Of a DNA stretch of 64,000 nucleotides, positions 15,472-24,464 are shown one piece after another (positions within the stretch are counted from its first letter, which is position 1; the number at the start of each line of letters is the position of its first letter). The stretch comes from Halorubrum vacuolatum (GTDB lineage Archaea; Halobacteriota; Halobacteria; Halobacteriales; Haloferacaceae), in the NCBI RefSeq assembly GCF_900188065.1, contig NZ_FZNQ01000009.1, positions 62,001 to 126,000 of the forward strand, read 5' to 3'. The translations under genes and the position numbers were made by a program. The notes below the pieces were generated by a model. It was given only the letters and a program-made list of their open reading frames with translations. It was not told the origin of the DNA and ran no database searches.

Positions 15472-16782
15472 TCAGGTGTCGCCCTCGGCGCGCGCGATGA
15501 GGTCGGCGGCGGCCGCGGAGGCGCGTTCCATCACACGATCGGGGTCCAGCGTGGTAAGTTCGCGATCGCGCATGAGCACCCGACCGTTACAGATCGTGTC
15601 CCGGACGTCGCTCCCGCGGACCGCGTAGACGAGATGGGAGATCACGTCGTGGGCGGGGGTGAGGTGTGGCGCATCGAGGTCGACGACGGCGAGGTCCGCC
15701 GCCTCCCCTTCGGCGATCCGACCACCGGGGAGCCCAAGCGCGTCCGCGCCGGCGGCGGTCGCCATCCGGAGGACCGACTCGGCGGGAACCGCGGCGGCGT
15801 CGCCAGCGGCGATCTTGCCGACCATCGCCGCATCGCGCATCTCATCGAAGAGGTCGAGGTCGTTGTTCGAAGCGGCCCCGTCGGTCCCGAGCGCGACCGT
15901 GACGCCCACATCGAGTAAGTCCTGGACGGGCGCCATGCCGCTCGCGAGCTTCATGTTCGAGGCCGGACAGTGGACGATCGACGTGCCGGACTCCGCGAGC
16001 AGGTCGATCTCCGTGGCATCGAGGTGGACACCGTGTGCGAAGAAGTTCCCCTCAGCGAGCGCGCCGATCCCCTCGGCGTACTCCATGGGACGGATCCCGC
16101 GCTCCTCGACGATCGGATCGACCTCATCGACCGTCTCGTTGGCGTGGAGGTGGATCGGCACGTCGATATCGGCGGCCCCCTCAACCGCCTCGCGGAGATA
16201 CCGCTCGCCGACGGTCGTCAGTGAGTGGGGCATCACCGCCGTCCGGATCCGACCGTCCGCGGCACCGTCGAGTTCGGCCGCGACTGTGACGCTCTCCTCG
16301 ATATCGGCGCGGGCTGCGGCTTCGTCTTTGCCGATCGTGACGGCCCCATGGCCGAGCAGGGCGCGCATGCCGGCGCGGTCGACGACGCTCGCGACACGGT
16401 CCTCCGAGAAGTACATGTCCGCGAACGTGGTGGTCCCCGAGCGGATCATCTCGACGGCCCCGAGTTCGGCACCGATCTCGATATCGTCGGGGGTCAACGC
16501 CGCCTCGACCGGCCAGATCTCCTCACGAAGCCACGTCTCAAGCGGCGTGTCATCGGCATACCCACGAAGCAGCGTCATCGAGACGTGAGTGTGTGCGTTG
16601 ACCAGTCCGGGGATCACGACACACCCGGTCGTATCGATCGTCTCCGTGGCCTCGTTTACGCCGTCGATATCGCCCCCGACGGCGGCGATCGTGCCCCCCT
16701 CGCGGTCGACGAGGACGTCGGCCGTCTCAACCGTCCCGTCGGGAAGGAGCGCCTTCCCACCGGTAAGCGCGAGCGTGTCCAT
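15472..16782 (-). CDS. Amidohydrolase, 5'-deoxyadenosine / SAH / MTA deaminase type
   Basis: This 436-aa TIM-barrel metal-dependent deaminase of the TrzN/MtaD/DadD group has metal ligands in NAHTHVSMTLLRG (HxH near residue 65), a His in HLHANE, a His in FAHGVHL and an Asp in LGTDGAASNNDLDL. Archaeal homologues (DadD) deaminate 5'-deoxyadenosine and also MTA or SAH, which links to SAM-derived nucleoside salvage. ahcY lies downstream on the same strand, beyond the insertion element and one gene, suggesting a related ancestral neighbourhood. The start at 16782 follows a GTTAGGTG element. Exact substrate cannot be decided from sequence. Confidence 0.87.
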   Translation of the reverse strand: MDTLALTGGKALLPDGTVETADVLVDREGGTIAAVGGDIDGVNEATETIDTTGCVVIPGLVNAHTHVSMTLLRGYADDTPLETWLREEIWPVEAALTPDDIEIGAELGAVEMIRSGTTTFADMYFSEDRVASVVDRAGMRALLGHGAVTIGKDEAAARADIEESVTVAAELDGAADGRIRTAVMPHSLTTVGERYLREAVEGAADIDVPIHLHANETVDEVDPIVEERGIRPMEYAEGIGALAEGNFFAHGVHLDATEIDLLAESGTSIVHCPASNMKLASGMAPVQDLLDVGVTVALGTDGAASNNDLDLFDEMRDAAMVGKIAAGDAAAVPAESVLRMATAAGADALGLPGGRIAEGEAADLAVVDLDAPHLTPAHDVISHLVYAVRGSDVRDTICNGRVLMRDRELTTLDPDRVMERASAAAADLIARAEGDT

Positions 16783-16876
16783 ACCCGAGCCAACCGGCGT
16801 GGGCACCTAACGGCTTCCGTTTCGGACGCGAAAGAAGGGTGGGGAAACGGTCCGTTCGGGGTCGAACGCTCGACGA

Positions 16877-17533
16877 TCAGTAGCCGAGCTGTTCGCGGAT
16901 CAAAACGACCGTCGTCCGGTCCTCCTCGGTCTCCATCCGGTAAATGAGCTGTTTGGCGATCGCCGACTCGACGCCATAGGCGTCCTGTGCGCGCTCGTTT
17001 TCGAGCGGATACGCGACGGATTCGAGCCGATCGAGTGCGTCCTCAAGCGTCCCAACGATCTTGTTCACGCCGCTGACGATCACGACGTTGCCGGCGGCGA
17101 ACGGATACGCACCGATCCGGCTGCCCGAGAGGTCGGCGGCGACGAGCTCGCCGGTGCTCGCGATGGCGTTGATCCCGCCGAGGAAGTAGTCCGCCGTCTG
17201 TGAGCGGCGTCGTGCAGCCTGCCGCTCGGCGTCATCGTCGATCGACCAGATCTCATCGGGGAGGCTCTCCCAATCGTGATCGCCCTCGCTGAGGAGTTCG
17301 TCGAAGCCGATCTCCTCGAGGGTCGTGGAGTGACCGTTCATTACGGATGCGCCCGCGGGGATGAGCGATTCGACGGTTTCCAACGCCTCCGAAGCCGAAT
17401 CGACGACGACCACCGAAAATCCGTTTTCCTCCAGATTCGAGACGGCCTCATCGATCGTCTCATCGTCCGGCAGCCGGTCGAGTGTGGTTTCGATAGCGAC
17501 GTCGTCGATGTAATCTCCCTTTTGTTGTGACAT
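16877..17533 (-). CDS. LUD-domain protein (LutC/YkgG-like)
   Basis: This 218-aa protein has the LUD fold pattern: SVVVVDSASEALETVESLIPAGASVMNGHSTTLEEIG in the first half and the conserved GINAIASTGELVAADLSGSRIG and VVIVSGVNKIVGTLEDALDR segments in the second. In bacteria LutC is part of the iron-sulfur L-lactate oxidation complex LutABC. No lutA or lutB homologue is adjacent here, so its role may differ. The start at 17533 (MSQQKGDYID) follows the family; no strong TATA box is seen directly upstream. Confidence 0.8.
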   Translation of the reverse strand: MSQQKGDYIDDVAIETTLDRLPDDETIDEAVSNLEENGFSVVVVDSASEALETVESLIPAGASVMNGHSTTLEEIGFDELLSEGDHDWESLPDEIWSIDDDAERQAARRRSQTADYFLGGINAIASTGELVAADLSGSRIGAYPFAAGNVVIVSGVNKIVGTLEDALDRLESVAYPLENERAQDAYGVESAIAKQLIYRMETEEDRTTVVLIREQLGY

Positions 17534-17760
17534 GATGGTGGATCGAGGGTCCCCCGTGGGGGTACGGGCCAAACGAAGTGGCGGAATGACGGGGGAGCCC
17601 CGGTGAAAGGATGGACGGCAGACGATCACTTAACCGCTCGCGAACCGACGCGTCAGGGGGTGACAGCGGTGTTACCGCCGGATCCGGATGAAAAGGATCA
17701 GACGGTCGCCGGGTAGCCTCCGGACGATCGGATCGACGAGCCGCCGGCTCGAAGCGGTGG

Positions 17761-17770
17761 TGAATATAAA
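17761..17770 (-). terminator. Likely U-rich terminator after the thermosome gene
   Basis: Read on the minus strand this is a T-rich CTTTTATATTC tract about 65 nt downstream of the thermosome stop. Archaeal transcription often ends at such oligo-U tracts. The same sequence could act as a TATA box, but no credible gene follows on either strand. The rest of 17534-17835 holds only a GGGTCCCCC/GGGGGTAC inverted repeat near 17551-17570 and a possible TATA element at 17625-17634 for the LUD gene. Confidence 0.35.
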
Positions 17771-17835
17771 AGAGCGAACGTGGTGAGGTGGCGATACCGC
17801 GGCAGGTGGTGGATGGATCTCGTGTGTCCCGACGC

Positions 17836-19515
17836 TTACATCGCGCCGCCCATGCCACCCATACCGCCCATGCCGCCCATGCCACCGGCGCCGCCGGCGG
17901 GCATGTCCTCGCCGTCGTCATCGTCGCCGCTGCTGCGGAGGTCGCCGGCCGCGATGACGTCGTCGATGCGGAGGATCATGACGGCCGCCTCGGTGGCCGA
18001 CTCGATCGCCTGCGTCTTGACGCGGAGCGGCTCGACGACGCCCTCGGCCTCCATGTCGATCACGTCGCCGGTGTAGGCGTCGAGGCCCGCACCGAGCTCA
18101 CCGCCGTCGTGGCGGGCACGGAGGTCGACGAGCGAGTCGATGGGGTCGAGCCCGGCGTTCTCGGCGAGGGTGCGCGGGATGACCTCGAGGGCGTCGGCGA
18201 ACGCCTCGACCGCGAGCTGCTCGCGCCCACCGACGGAGTCGGCGAAGTCGCGGAGCTGCAGCGCGAGCTCTGCCTCCGGGGCACCGCCGCCGGGGAGGAC
18301 CTGTCCGTCCAGCAGCGTCGTGCGGACGACGCCGAGGGAGTCCTCGACGGCGCGTTCGACCTCGTCGACGACGTGCTCGGTGCCGCCGCGCAGGATGAGC
18401 GTGACCGACTTGGCCTCCTCGACGTCCTCGACGAAGATGCGCTCGTCGCCGCCGATGTCCTTCTGGGCGACGGAGCCGGCGAATCCGAGGTCGTCGCTGT
18501 CGAGATCATCGAGGTTCGAGACGACGCGGCCGCCCGTCGCGCGGGCGAGCCGCTTGAGGTCGCCGGACTTCGCACGCCGGACGGCGAGGATGCCCTCCTG
18601 TGCGAGGTAGTGCTGGGCCATGTCGTCGATGCCGTCGCCGACGAAGACGACGTCCGCGCCGACGTCGACGAGGTGGTCGACCATCTCGCGGAGCTGCTGT
18701 TCCTCTTGATCGAGGAACTGCTGGAGCTGTTCGGGGTCGGTGACGTTGACCTCGGCATCGATCTCCGTCTCTTTCACCTCGATGTCGCCGTCGAAGAGCG
18801 CGACGTTTGCGTCCTCGACCATGTAGGGCATGTTCTCGTCGACGCGCTCTTTGTCGACGATGACGCCCTCGACGAGCTCTGACTCGTCGATTGAGCCGCC
18901 GACGACCTTCTCGACGGAGACGTTCTCGGTGTCGATGTCATCCTCGTCGGCGACGGCGAGCACGGCGTCGACGACGAGTTCGGCGAGGCGGTCCTTCGCG
19001 GACTCCGCGCCCTTGCCCGTCATCGCCGTGGAGGCGATCTGCGTCAGGGTCGCGCGGTCGTCCGTGGAGACCTCGATGGCCTGCTCGTCGAGGATCTCCT
19101 TGGCCTTCTCGGCGGCCTGGCGGTACCCCTGTGCGAGCGTCGTCGCGTGGATGTCCTGATCGAGCAGCTCCTCGGCCTGATCGAGGAGTTCGCCCGCCAC
19201 GACGACCGCGCTCGTCGTCCCATCGCCGACCTCCTCCTCCTGGGTCTCGGAGACCTCGACGATCATGTTCGCCGCGGGGTGGTCGATGTCCATCTCCTTG
19301 AGGATGGTGACGCCGTCGTTGGTGACGACGACGGAGCCGCCGGAGTCGACGAGCATCTTGTCCATCCCTTTCGGTCCGAGCGTGGTGCGGACGGACTCGG
19401 CGACGGCCTTGCCAGCCGTGATGTTCATCGTCTGTGCGTCCTTTCCGGACGTTCGCTGCGATTCCTCGGAAAGTACGATCATGGGCTGGTTGCCCATACG
19501 CTGTCGCTGAGCCAT
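17836..19515 (-). CDS. thsA: Thermosome subunit (group II chaperonin)
   Basis: This 559-aa CCT/TCP1-family ATP-dependent folding chaperone forms a double-ring complex in the cytoplasm. Signatures are [16 protein letters not shown] and [17 protein letters not shown] near the N-terminus, [16 protein letters not shown], and a C-terminal GGM repeat tail ([11 protein letters not shown]). The ATG at 19515 gives the conserved [15 protein letters not shown] start; an in-frame GTG lies 6 nt earlier. A strong TATATAA element at 19541-19548 (minus strand) fits a leaderless transcript. The letter designation of the subunit cannot be fixed here. Confidence 0.96.
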   Translation of the reverse strand: MAQRQRMGNQPMIVLSEESQRTSGKDAQTMNITAGKAVAESVRTTLGPKGMDKMLVDSGGSVVVTNDGVTILKEMDIDHPAANMIVEVSETQEEEVGDGTTSAVVVAGELLDQAEELLDQDIHATTLAQGYRQAAEKAKEILDEQAIEVSTDDRATLTQIASTAMTGKGAESAKDRLAELVVDAVLAVADEDDIDTENVSVEKVVGGSIDESELVEGVIVDKERVDENMPYMVEDANVALFDGDIEVKETEIDAEVNVTDPEQLQQFLDQEEQQLREMVDHLVDVGADVVFVGDGIDDMAQHYLAQEGILAVRRAKSGDLKRLARATGGRVVSNLDDLDSDDLGFAGSVAQKDIGGDERIFVEDVEEAKSVTLILRGGTEHVVDEVERAVEDSLGVVRTTLLDGQVLPGGGAPEAELALQLRDFADSVGGREQLAVEAFADALEVIPRTLAENAGLDPIDSLVDLRARHDGGELGAGLDAYTGDVIDMEAEGVVEPLRVKTQAIESATEAAVMILRIDDVIAAGDLRSSGDDDDGEDMPAGGAGGMGGMGGMGGMGGAM

Positions 19516-19825
19516 AATCACTCACCGATTGATTGTGATTCTATATAAATGTTCTGTATATGGTTCAACGATCGGCCTACCGGGACCCGATCATACTGGT
19601 CCATGTAGACAAATACCAACCATTTAAATATCCAAACTGAACAACCGGAGTCGCGGGATCTCGATCCGGTATGAGAGTTTCTCCAAGTGAGAATTAGGCG
19701 GCTAAGCAAACAAAATCCCCCGGCTATCACTCAAAGGCCACAGCGCTCCTGCCGCCGCGTATCCATCGGCTACCTATTAGTGTTGCTGTCACATATATTA
19801 TCAGCTGAAAATGCTTTTGGCGAAT

Positions 19826-19847
19826 GTTTATACTCCAGTATTATAAT
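19826..19847 (+). promoter_or_regulatory. Promoter of the tubulin-like operon
   Basis: Two AT-rich elements, GTTTATACT (19826-19834) and ATTATAAT (19840-19847), lie upstream of the ATG at 19863. Either could position a leaderless start. The whole divergent gap 19516-19862 is unusually AT-rich for this genome and includes a further AT run at 19621-19632. No gene is recognisable in it. Confidence 0.5.
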
Positions 19848-19862
19848 AGATTGCTTGTCAAG

Positions 19863-22800
19863 ATGAATCTTCCAGGTAGAATATTCGCGGTCGGGGGCGC
19901 AGGAAAGGCGATAACGTATGAACTTCTCGCGGCCGAGTGGGTTCAAGAGGCCGTCCTTCGTCCACGTCCAAATCCTGAATCTCTCGAAGTGAGAATTATC
20001 GACACTGCAGAAGAGGAGGAGAACCGAGACCTCGAGCGGATACAGGAACTCAGACAGCAGATACAGCAAACAAAAGACCGTCTTCGACAAGAATACGACG
20101 GGCGGCCGGGGGAAATAAATATTAAATATTTGCCACTAACGAAGAACGTCCAGTTGCACGATCAGAACGACCTCATCGGTGAGTCAGTCGTTCCACGGAT
20201 CGCTTCCGGAATCGGAATGGATGAGGAGAATTGGTGGCTTCAGCCGGAATTTATCAATGAAAATCTCGATTTCGCTACCGGCGTCGTCCGGAAACGAGGA
20301 CTCGGAAAGGGGTTGTATTACAAGGCGTACGCGGAGGACGATGATGTCCGAACGGAGATCGACCTTCCTGATAGCGGAAAAGTCGCCGTAATAGCTGGCC
20401 TCGGGGGCGGTTCGGGATCTGGAATCTTTATTGACCTCGTTAGCCATTTAAAACGCACACAGCGAACAGCGGAAATAACGCTTTTTGCCGTATTGCCGAA
20501 CGACGACGAGGGTGACGCTGAGAACGCGAACGCACACGCAGCGCTTTCAGAATTGGAGTATCTCAGCCTACAAAACGAGAACTTGTTCAAAGACCGGGTG
20601 TTAATTCCGATTGATCCAACCGGATTCGGTGGGAAAAAAGCTAATATTCTACAGAGTTCGGATGCGCTCATTGAGTTCGATCGGGCGGCGATCTATCTGA
20701 TCGCGACGTACTACAACATGATGGATATGGAGGACCCCTTCGCGGATACGCCCTCCTATGCGCCATTCGTTATCGGGATCCCGCAAGTCCTCCGGTACAA
20801 CGTTGATGCGATCCAAGACGCCAAAGCCGTCACTAAGGAGATCCTCAACGCGAAACAGGACGCACTGGAAGCTGAAGAAGATGTGTACTCAGGCGTAGAT
20901 CGGTTTCTTTCGAGGGAGTGGGGTCCCGATGACATGAGTGGGGAACTACATGATTCCGACCGAACCGATCTCGAAACACGGCTCAGGAATGTCAAATCAC
21001 TTCTCGAGCTCGATCTATTCACCGAGTTGGAGTATGAATCCGTCTCGATCTACCGGGAGATCATCTCGGAGGCTGAAGCCGAAAGCGAGGAGATAACCGA
21101 ACAGATAGAGGTGATCGGTGGATCAATCCGAGCGGGGACGGCGGAAGTGAGTACGGACGGTGAACAGTTCGTCGATAGCATCGATAAACAGTTGGGGGAC
21201 GTGATCAGCGAGGAACTCAGCCGGCTCGCGCATCGCAAGGACCTACTTATTCGCCTTCGAGCGATCGAGGACAACCGGGTCGAAAGCACGATCAGCTACC
21301 TTCTCGCGCTGGAAGACGAGGGGATTAACGCGGGGGTCCGTCTTAATCAGTTGGAAGCGAAATTGGATGAGGCTGCGGACCGCCGCGACCGGCTCCAGTC
21401 GGATTACGACGAGATTGTCGACGAACTCGAACGACGGCGGCGCGAACAACAGGATGAGGTCAATCGACGTGTACAGACGTGGGAACGAACGGTCCGCCCG
21501 CTGTATGAGCGATACGACGAGTGCCGATCGATCCCGATCGACGGAATGGTCGGGGATCTCGAGGTCGCCATAGAGAACTTCTCACGGGAGGTTGAAAACG
21601 CCGAGACGGTGGATCAACTCGAGGCCACGGACGAGATGCAGGTCCGTGATGCGCTGACGGCGCTTTCGGAGGAGCTCGATGCCGTCGGGATCAGCATCAA
21701 CGAGACCGAGCGGGCGATAAACGCCTCGCTCGTGGATCTCACGGACGCAAAGAAGGCATTCCTCCAGATGAACGAGGACGAAAGCACCCTAGAGTCGCTG
21801 TTGCCATGGGAGACGTCGAGCGAGGAGGATCGAAAGCAGGCGCAACGAACCTACAAAATGAAACAGAGCCAGCTCGACGACAACGAGGTGTTCAGCCTCT
21901 CCCGGCTGGGCGATACGTTGTCCATCGAGCCGCAGTTCTCGACAGGCAGTCTGCGACGAACCGTCGATGACGAGGCCGATCGAAAACGGCGGGAGATCGT
22001 CGAGCAGACCCGCGAGGAACTCGAGGAGGACCACGGAACGGCCGTGGACGATCTCGGCCGTGACCTCGATGCCGGCGTGGACTTTACCGAGTTGAAAAGA
22101 CGGTTCGAGGACCTCGTCATGGAGGAAGCCGTCGAGACCGACGACGTTGAAAGACGTCGTGAGGAGCTGGAATCGGAGCTTGCAGACGCCGAGCGAAAGA
22201 CCGCTCTATATGAGACGACTGTCGGGATGTTCGAAGAGCTCAACCGACCGCGAGACCTCTTCACCTCCGCACAGGATCGATATCGACAGCTCAGGGAAAG
22301 CCATAACGAAAACAGAGAGACAACCGTCTCAACGGAGACCGAAGAATACAGTTACGTCAAGACGATCAAACCACATGACATCCTTCAACTCCGTGACGAC
22401 GCGGACATCGCCGAAAGCAAGCTCTTCGACGATCAGACTGAACGACAACGGCTTCGGGGATCCCTCGAGGAGTTAGCGAAGAACGCACACAATCCGAAAT
22501 ATACAGGGATCCGAAAACGACGGATCAGCAACGATCGTGCCCGATACAACGAGATGAACGTGGTCGTCGGCGTGATGAGCCGGGCGATAGACCAGATCGG
22601 TGATGTGGCCGATCTGAAGCCCGTGTTCCAGGGCGCATATAACCTCGGGGCGGGGAGCGAGAACTTCGCCTCGTTCCCGGTCGAGGCCGGAAACAGTTGG
22701 GACATCGGACTCGGAATCTTCATCGACGGCATCTTCCTCGACAATCTCCGTGCAGAGGTGGAGCCGGACGGCTACCAAACGGGATACCGCTCCCGCGAGC

Positions 22801-23018
22801 AGTCGGACGACATGGATATCCTCGTTCATCACACCTACGGCCTCGAAAATGGTGAGTACGTCCGGCGAAACGAGGTATTAAACCTTGAGAACCCGAACGA
22901 CATCGAGTTCTTTTTGCGGGATGAAGCGGAGATACGTGAGGACTTGCTCAACGACTACTGTGAGGTAGTCACGTTTAATTCGGCAAGCGTAGAGGCCGAC
23001 GGAGGGGGCGATCAGTAG
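19863..23018 (+). CDS. Giant tubulin/FtsZ-like GTPase with coiled coils
   Basis: This 1051-aa protein starts with IFAVGGAGKAI (residues 7-17). It then carries GLGGGSGSGIFIDLVSHL (179-196), matching the tubulin/FtsZ signature loop (G)GGTGTG with Ser for Thr, followed by a Rossmann-like continuation (ITLFAVLPNDD). About 440-560 and 700-850 are long charged coiled coils. The last 200 residues return to an ordered domain (YNEMNVVVGVMSRAI, FASFPVEAGNSWDIGLGIFIDG). It resembles large tubulin-like proteins of the Tubulin_2 type rather than FtsZ or CetZ. No transmembrane helix is seen. It leads a four-gene operon: its TAG stop directly abuts the ATG of the membrane GTPase. The function is unknown; a filament or scaffold role is inferred. 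Confidence 0.75.
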   Translation: MNLPGRIFAVGGAGKAITYELLAAEWVQEAVLRPRPNPESLEVRIIDTAEEEENRDLERIQELRQQIQQTKDRLRQEYDGRPGEINIKYLPLTKNVQLHDQNDLIGESVVPRIASGIGMDEENWWLQPEFINENLDFATGVVRKRGLGKGLYYKAYAEDDDVRTEIDLPDSGKVAVIAGLGGGSGSGIFIDLVSHLKRTQRTAEITLFAVLPNDDEGDAENANAHAALSELEYLSLQNENLFKDRVLIPIDPTGFGGKKANILQSSDALIEFDRAAIYLIATYYNMMDMEDPFADTPSYAPFVIGIPQVLRYNVDAIQDAKAVTKEILNAKQDALEAEEDVYSGVDRFLSREWGPDDMSGELHDSDRTDLETRLRNVKSLLELDLFTELEYESVSIYREIISEAEAESEEITEQIEVIGGSIRAGTAEVSTDGEQFVDSIDKQLGDVISEELSRLAHRKDLLIRLRAIEDNRVESTISYLLALEDEGINAGVRLNQLEAKLDEAADRRDRLQSDYDEIVDELERRRREQQDEVNRRVQTWERTVRPLYERYDECRSIPIDGMVGDLEVAIENFSREVENAETVDQLEATDEMQVRDALTALSEELDAVGISINETERAINASLVDLTDAKKAFLQMNEDESTLESLLPWETSSEEDRKQAQRTYKMKQSQLDDNEVFSLSRLGDTLSIEPQFSTGSLRRTVDDEADRKRREIVEQTREELEEDHGTAVDDLGRDLDAGVDFTELKRRFEDLVMEEAVETDDVERRREELESELADAERKTALYETTVGMFEELNRPRDLFTSAQDRYRQLRESHNENRETTVSTETEEYSYVKTIKPHDILQLRDDADIAESKLFDDQTERQRLRGSLEELAKNAHNPKYTGIRKRRISNDRARYNEMNVVVGVMSRAIDQIGDVADLKPVFQGAYNLGAGSENFASFPVEAGNSWDIGLGIFIDGIFLDNLRAEVEPDGYQTGYRSREQSDDMDILVHHTYGLENGEYVRRNEVLNLENPNDIEFFLRDEAEIREDLLNDYCEVVTFNSASVEADGGGDQ

Positions 23019-24458
23019 ATGTCGATAGGGACGTTCCTCGAGGAGAACGGCGAGAAGGTGCTTCTCGTCGTGTATTTTGTGGTGATGATCGTCGTCGCCG
23101 GACCCCTGTTTTTGGTGCTCGGTGAAGCATGGGAAGCATCCGATGTGTTTCGACCGTTAATTTTGTCTTTGAACCCGCTCATCGGGGTGAACCTGGAGCA
23201 GTTCTCCTCAGCAATGTTCGGCGGATATCTCGGACTACTGGTACTGTTAACGCTTGATCCGAAAAAGCGTATACAGGGATTGCTGTTGTGGTTGGGGACT
23301 GTTTCCGCACTGATCGGCCTCCTTTCTATCGGGCTGTTCATCCCGAACATCGACTTTACTGCCAACGTTCTCTGGATCCTGTCTGGCTTCGTGGTTGGGG
23401 CGATCGTCGGAGGGGGGCGGCAGTTATTGGAGGTCCGAACGGCAAGCGCGCTCGAATTCCGGCGGTCGGCGACGCTATTGTTTTATCTGATAAGCGTAGT
23501 CGTCGCTGTCGGATTGATCGAGTACCATGTGAACCTTCCGCAGGTTATCGAGGTCGCCAGCAACGAGGTCCACGTACAGGCCGAAAATCCGAGCGTGGAT
23601 GTCGACTGGAACGGCATCGGGAGAAACACACTCATGGCAGGGGTGTTCGTCGTGACGCTTCGTCGGTTCGTGACGTACGACGCCTCCGAGAGTTTCTTTA
23701 TCCTTGGTCCACCGGGATCCGGCAAGTCGCTGTTCCTCGTGGGAAAGTACCTCGAAGCGCTCGATGACGCCGTCGGTCGGGACACCGACACGCCGTTGAA
23801 CCCCAGCGGCGATCTTATGGAGTTGGTGAGTGCGCTCGATGCGGCCTCGAAGGACACCGGCTGGAAGTTGGATTCAACGGGTGCAACCGACATCGAGGAC
23901 CTCCGGTTTCGGTTTATAAGCGGTCGGGTGTTCCCGAAGAACATCGAACTCTCAAGTCTCGATTATGCCGGTGAATACCTCGAGGAACTGCCGACCGCAC
24001 TGATGAGCGCCGACGAGGAGATCGACAACTCGACGGTTCGGCTCCTCGCACAACGGGTGCGAGACGCGAACACGCTGGTTCTGGTTATCGATGTCGAACG
24101 GTTCCACAACAACGAGCCGTTGGATATCGAACCCTACTTCGACATCCTCAACGCGGCCTCGAACAAGGACGTGCTGCTCGTGGCGACGAAGTGTGACATC
24201 CTCGCCGAGGGGTTCCGCGACAAGCAGGCGCTCGAAGCGTACCAGTACTTTGATGAGTTCAAGGAGTTCGTCAACGATACCCTCATTCAAAACAGCCAAG
24301 CCGTTCGAACCCTCGTCCAGGACACCTCAGGCTCGGAGATTCATCCGGTATACTATCAAACCACGACGAACGAGAACGGTGAGCGGGTACCGATGCGGAA
24401 CCAGAATGGGAACGTCCAGACCGTCGGGTTCGACGAACTCCTGCAGAAGATGGGGTGA
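23019..24458 (+). CDS. Membrane-embedded P-loop GTPase
   Basis: This 479-aa protein has about five transmembrane helices in the first 215 residues (roughly 14-35, 66-79, 86-107, 114-131, 151-168, perhaps 202-214). A cytoplasmic P-loop domain follows: Walker A GPPGSGKS (230-237), a G3-like DYAGE (315-319), VLVIDVERF (354-362) and a G4-like TKCD (390-393). The DxxGE and TKxD motifs point to the Ras-like TRAFAC/double-GTPase group rather than AAA+ ATPases. It starts at the base following the tubulin-like gene's stop and ends 6 nt before the next gene, so the four proteins are made together. The nucleotide-dependent partner is probably the tubulin-like protein, by inference. Confidence 0.75.
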   Translation: MSIGTFLEENGEKVLLVVYFVVMIVVAGPLFLVLGEAWEASDVFRPLILSLNPLIGVNLEQFSSAMFGGYLGLLVLLTLDPKKRIQGLLLWLGTVSALIGLLSIGLFIPNIDFTANVLWILSGFVVGAIVGGGRQLLEVRTASALEFRRSATLLFYLISVVVAVGLIEYHVNLPQVIEVASNEVHVQAENPSVDVDWNGIGRNTLMAGVFVVTLRRFVTYDASESFFILGPPGSGKSLFLVGKYLEALDDAVGRDTDTPLNPSGDLMELVSALDAASKDTGWKLDSTGATDIEDLRFRFISGRVFPKNIELSSLDYAGEYLEELPTALMSADEEIDNSTVRLLAQRVRDANTLVLVIDVERFHNNEPLDIEPYFDILNAASNKDVLLVATKCDILAEGFRDKQALEAYQYFDEFKEFVNDTLIQNSQAVRTLVQDTSGSEIHPVYYQTTTNENGERVPMRNQNGNVQTVGFDELLQKMG

Positions 24459-24464
24459 ACACGG

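Noticed and set aside
17788-18882. Long plus-strand open frame opposite the thermosome gene
   Set aside because: It is the antisense shadow of a strongly coded chaperonin gene in GC-rich DNA; its translation is low-complexity and lacks any domain.
19518-19730. 70-codon minus-strand frame upstream of the thermosome gene
   Set aside because: It overlaps the thermosome promoter, has no similarity to known proteins and a composition typical of non-coding AT-rich DNA.
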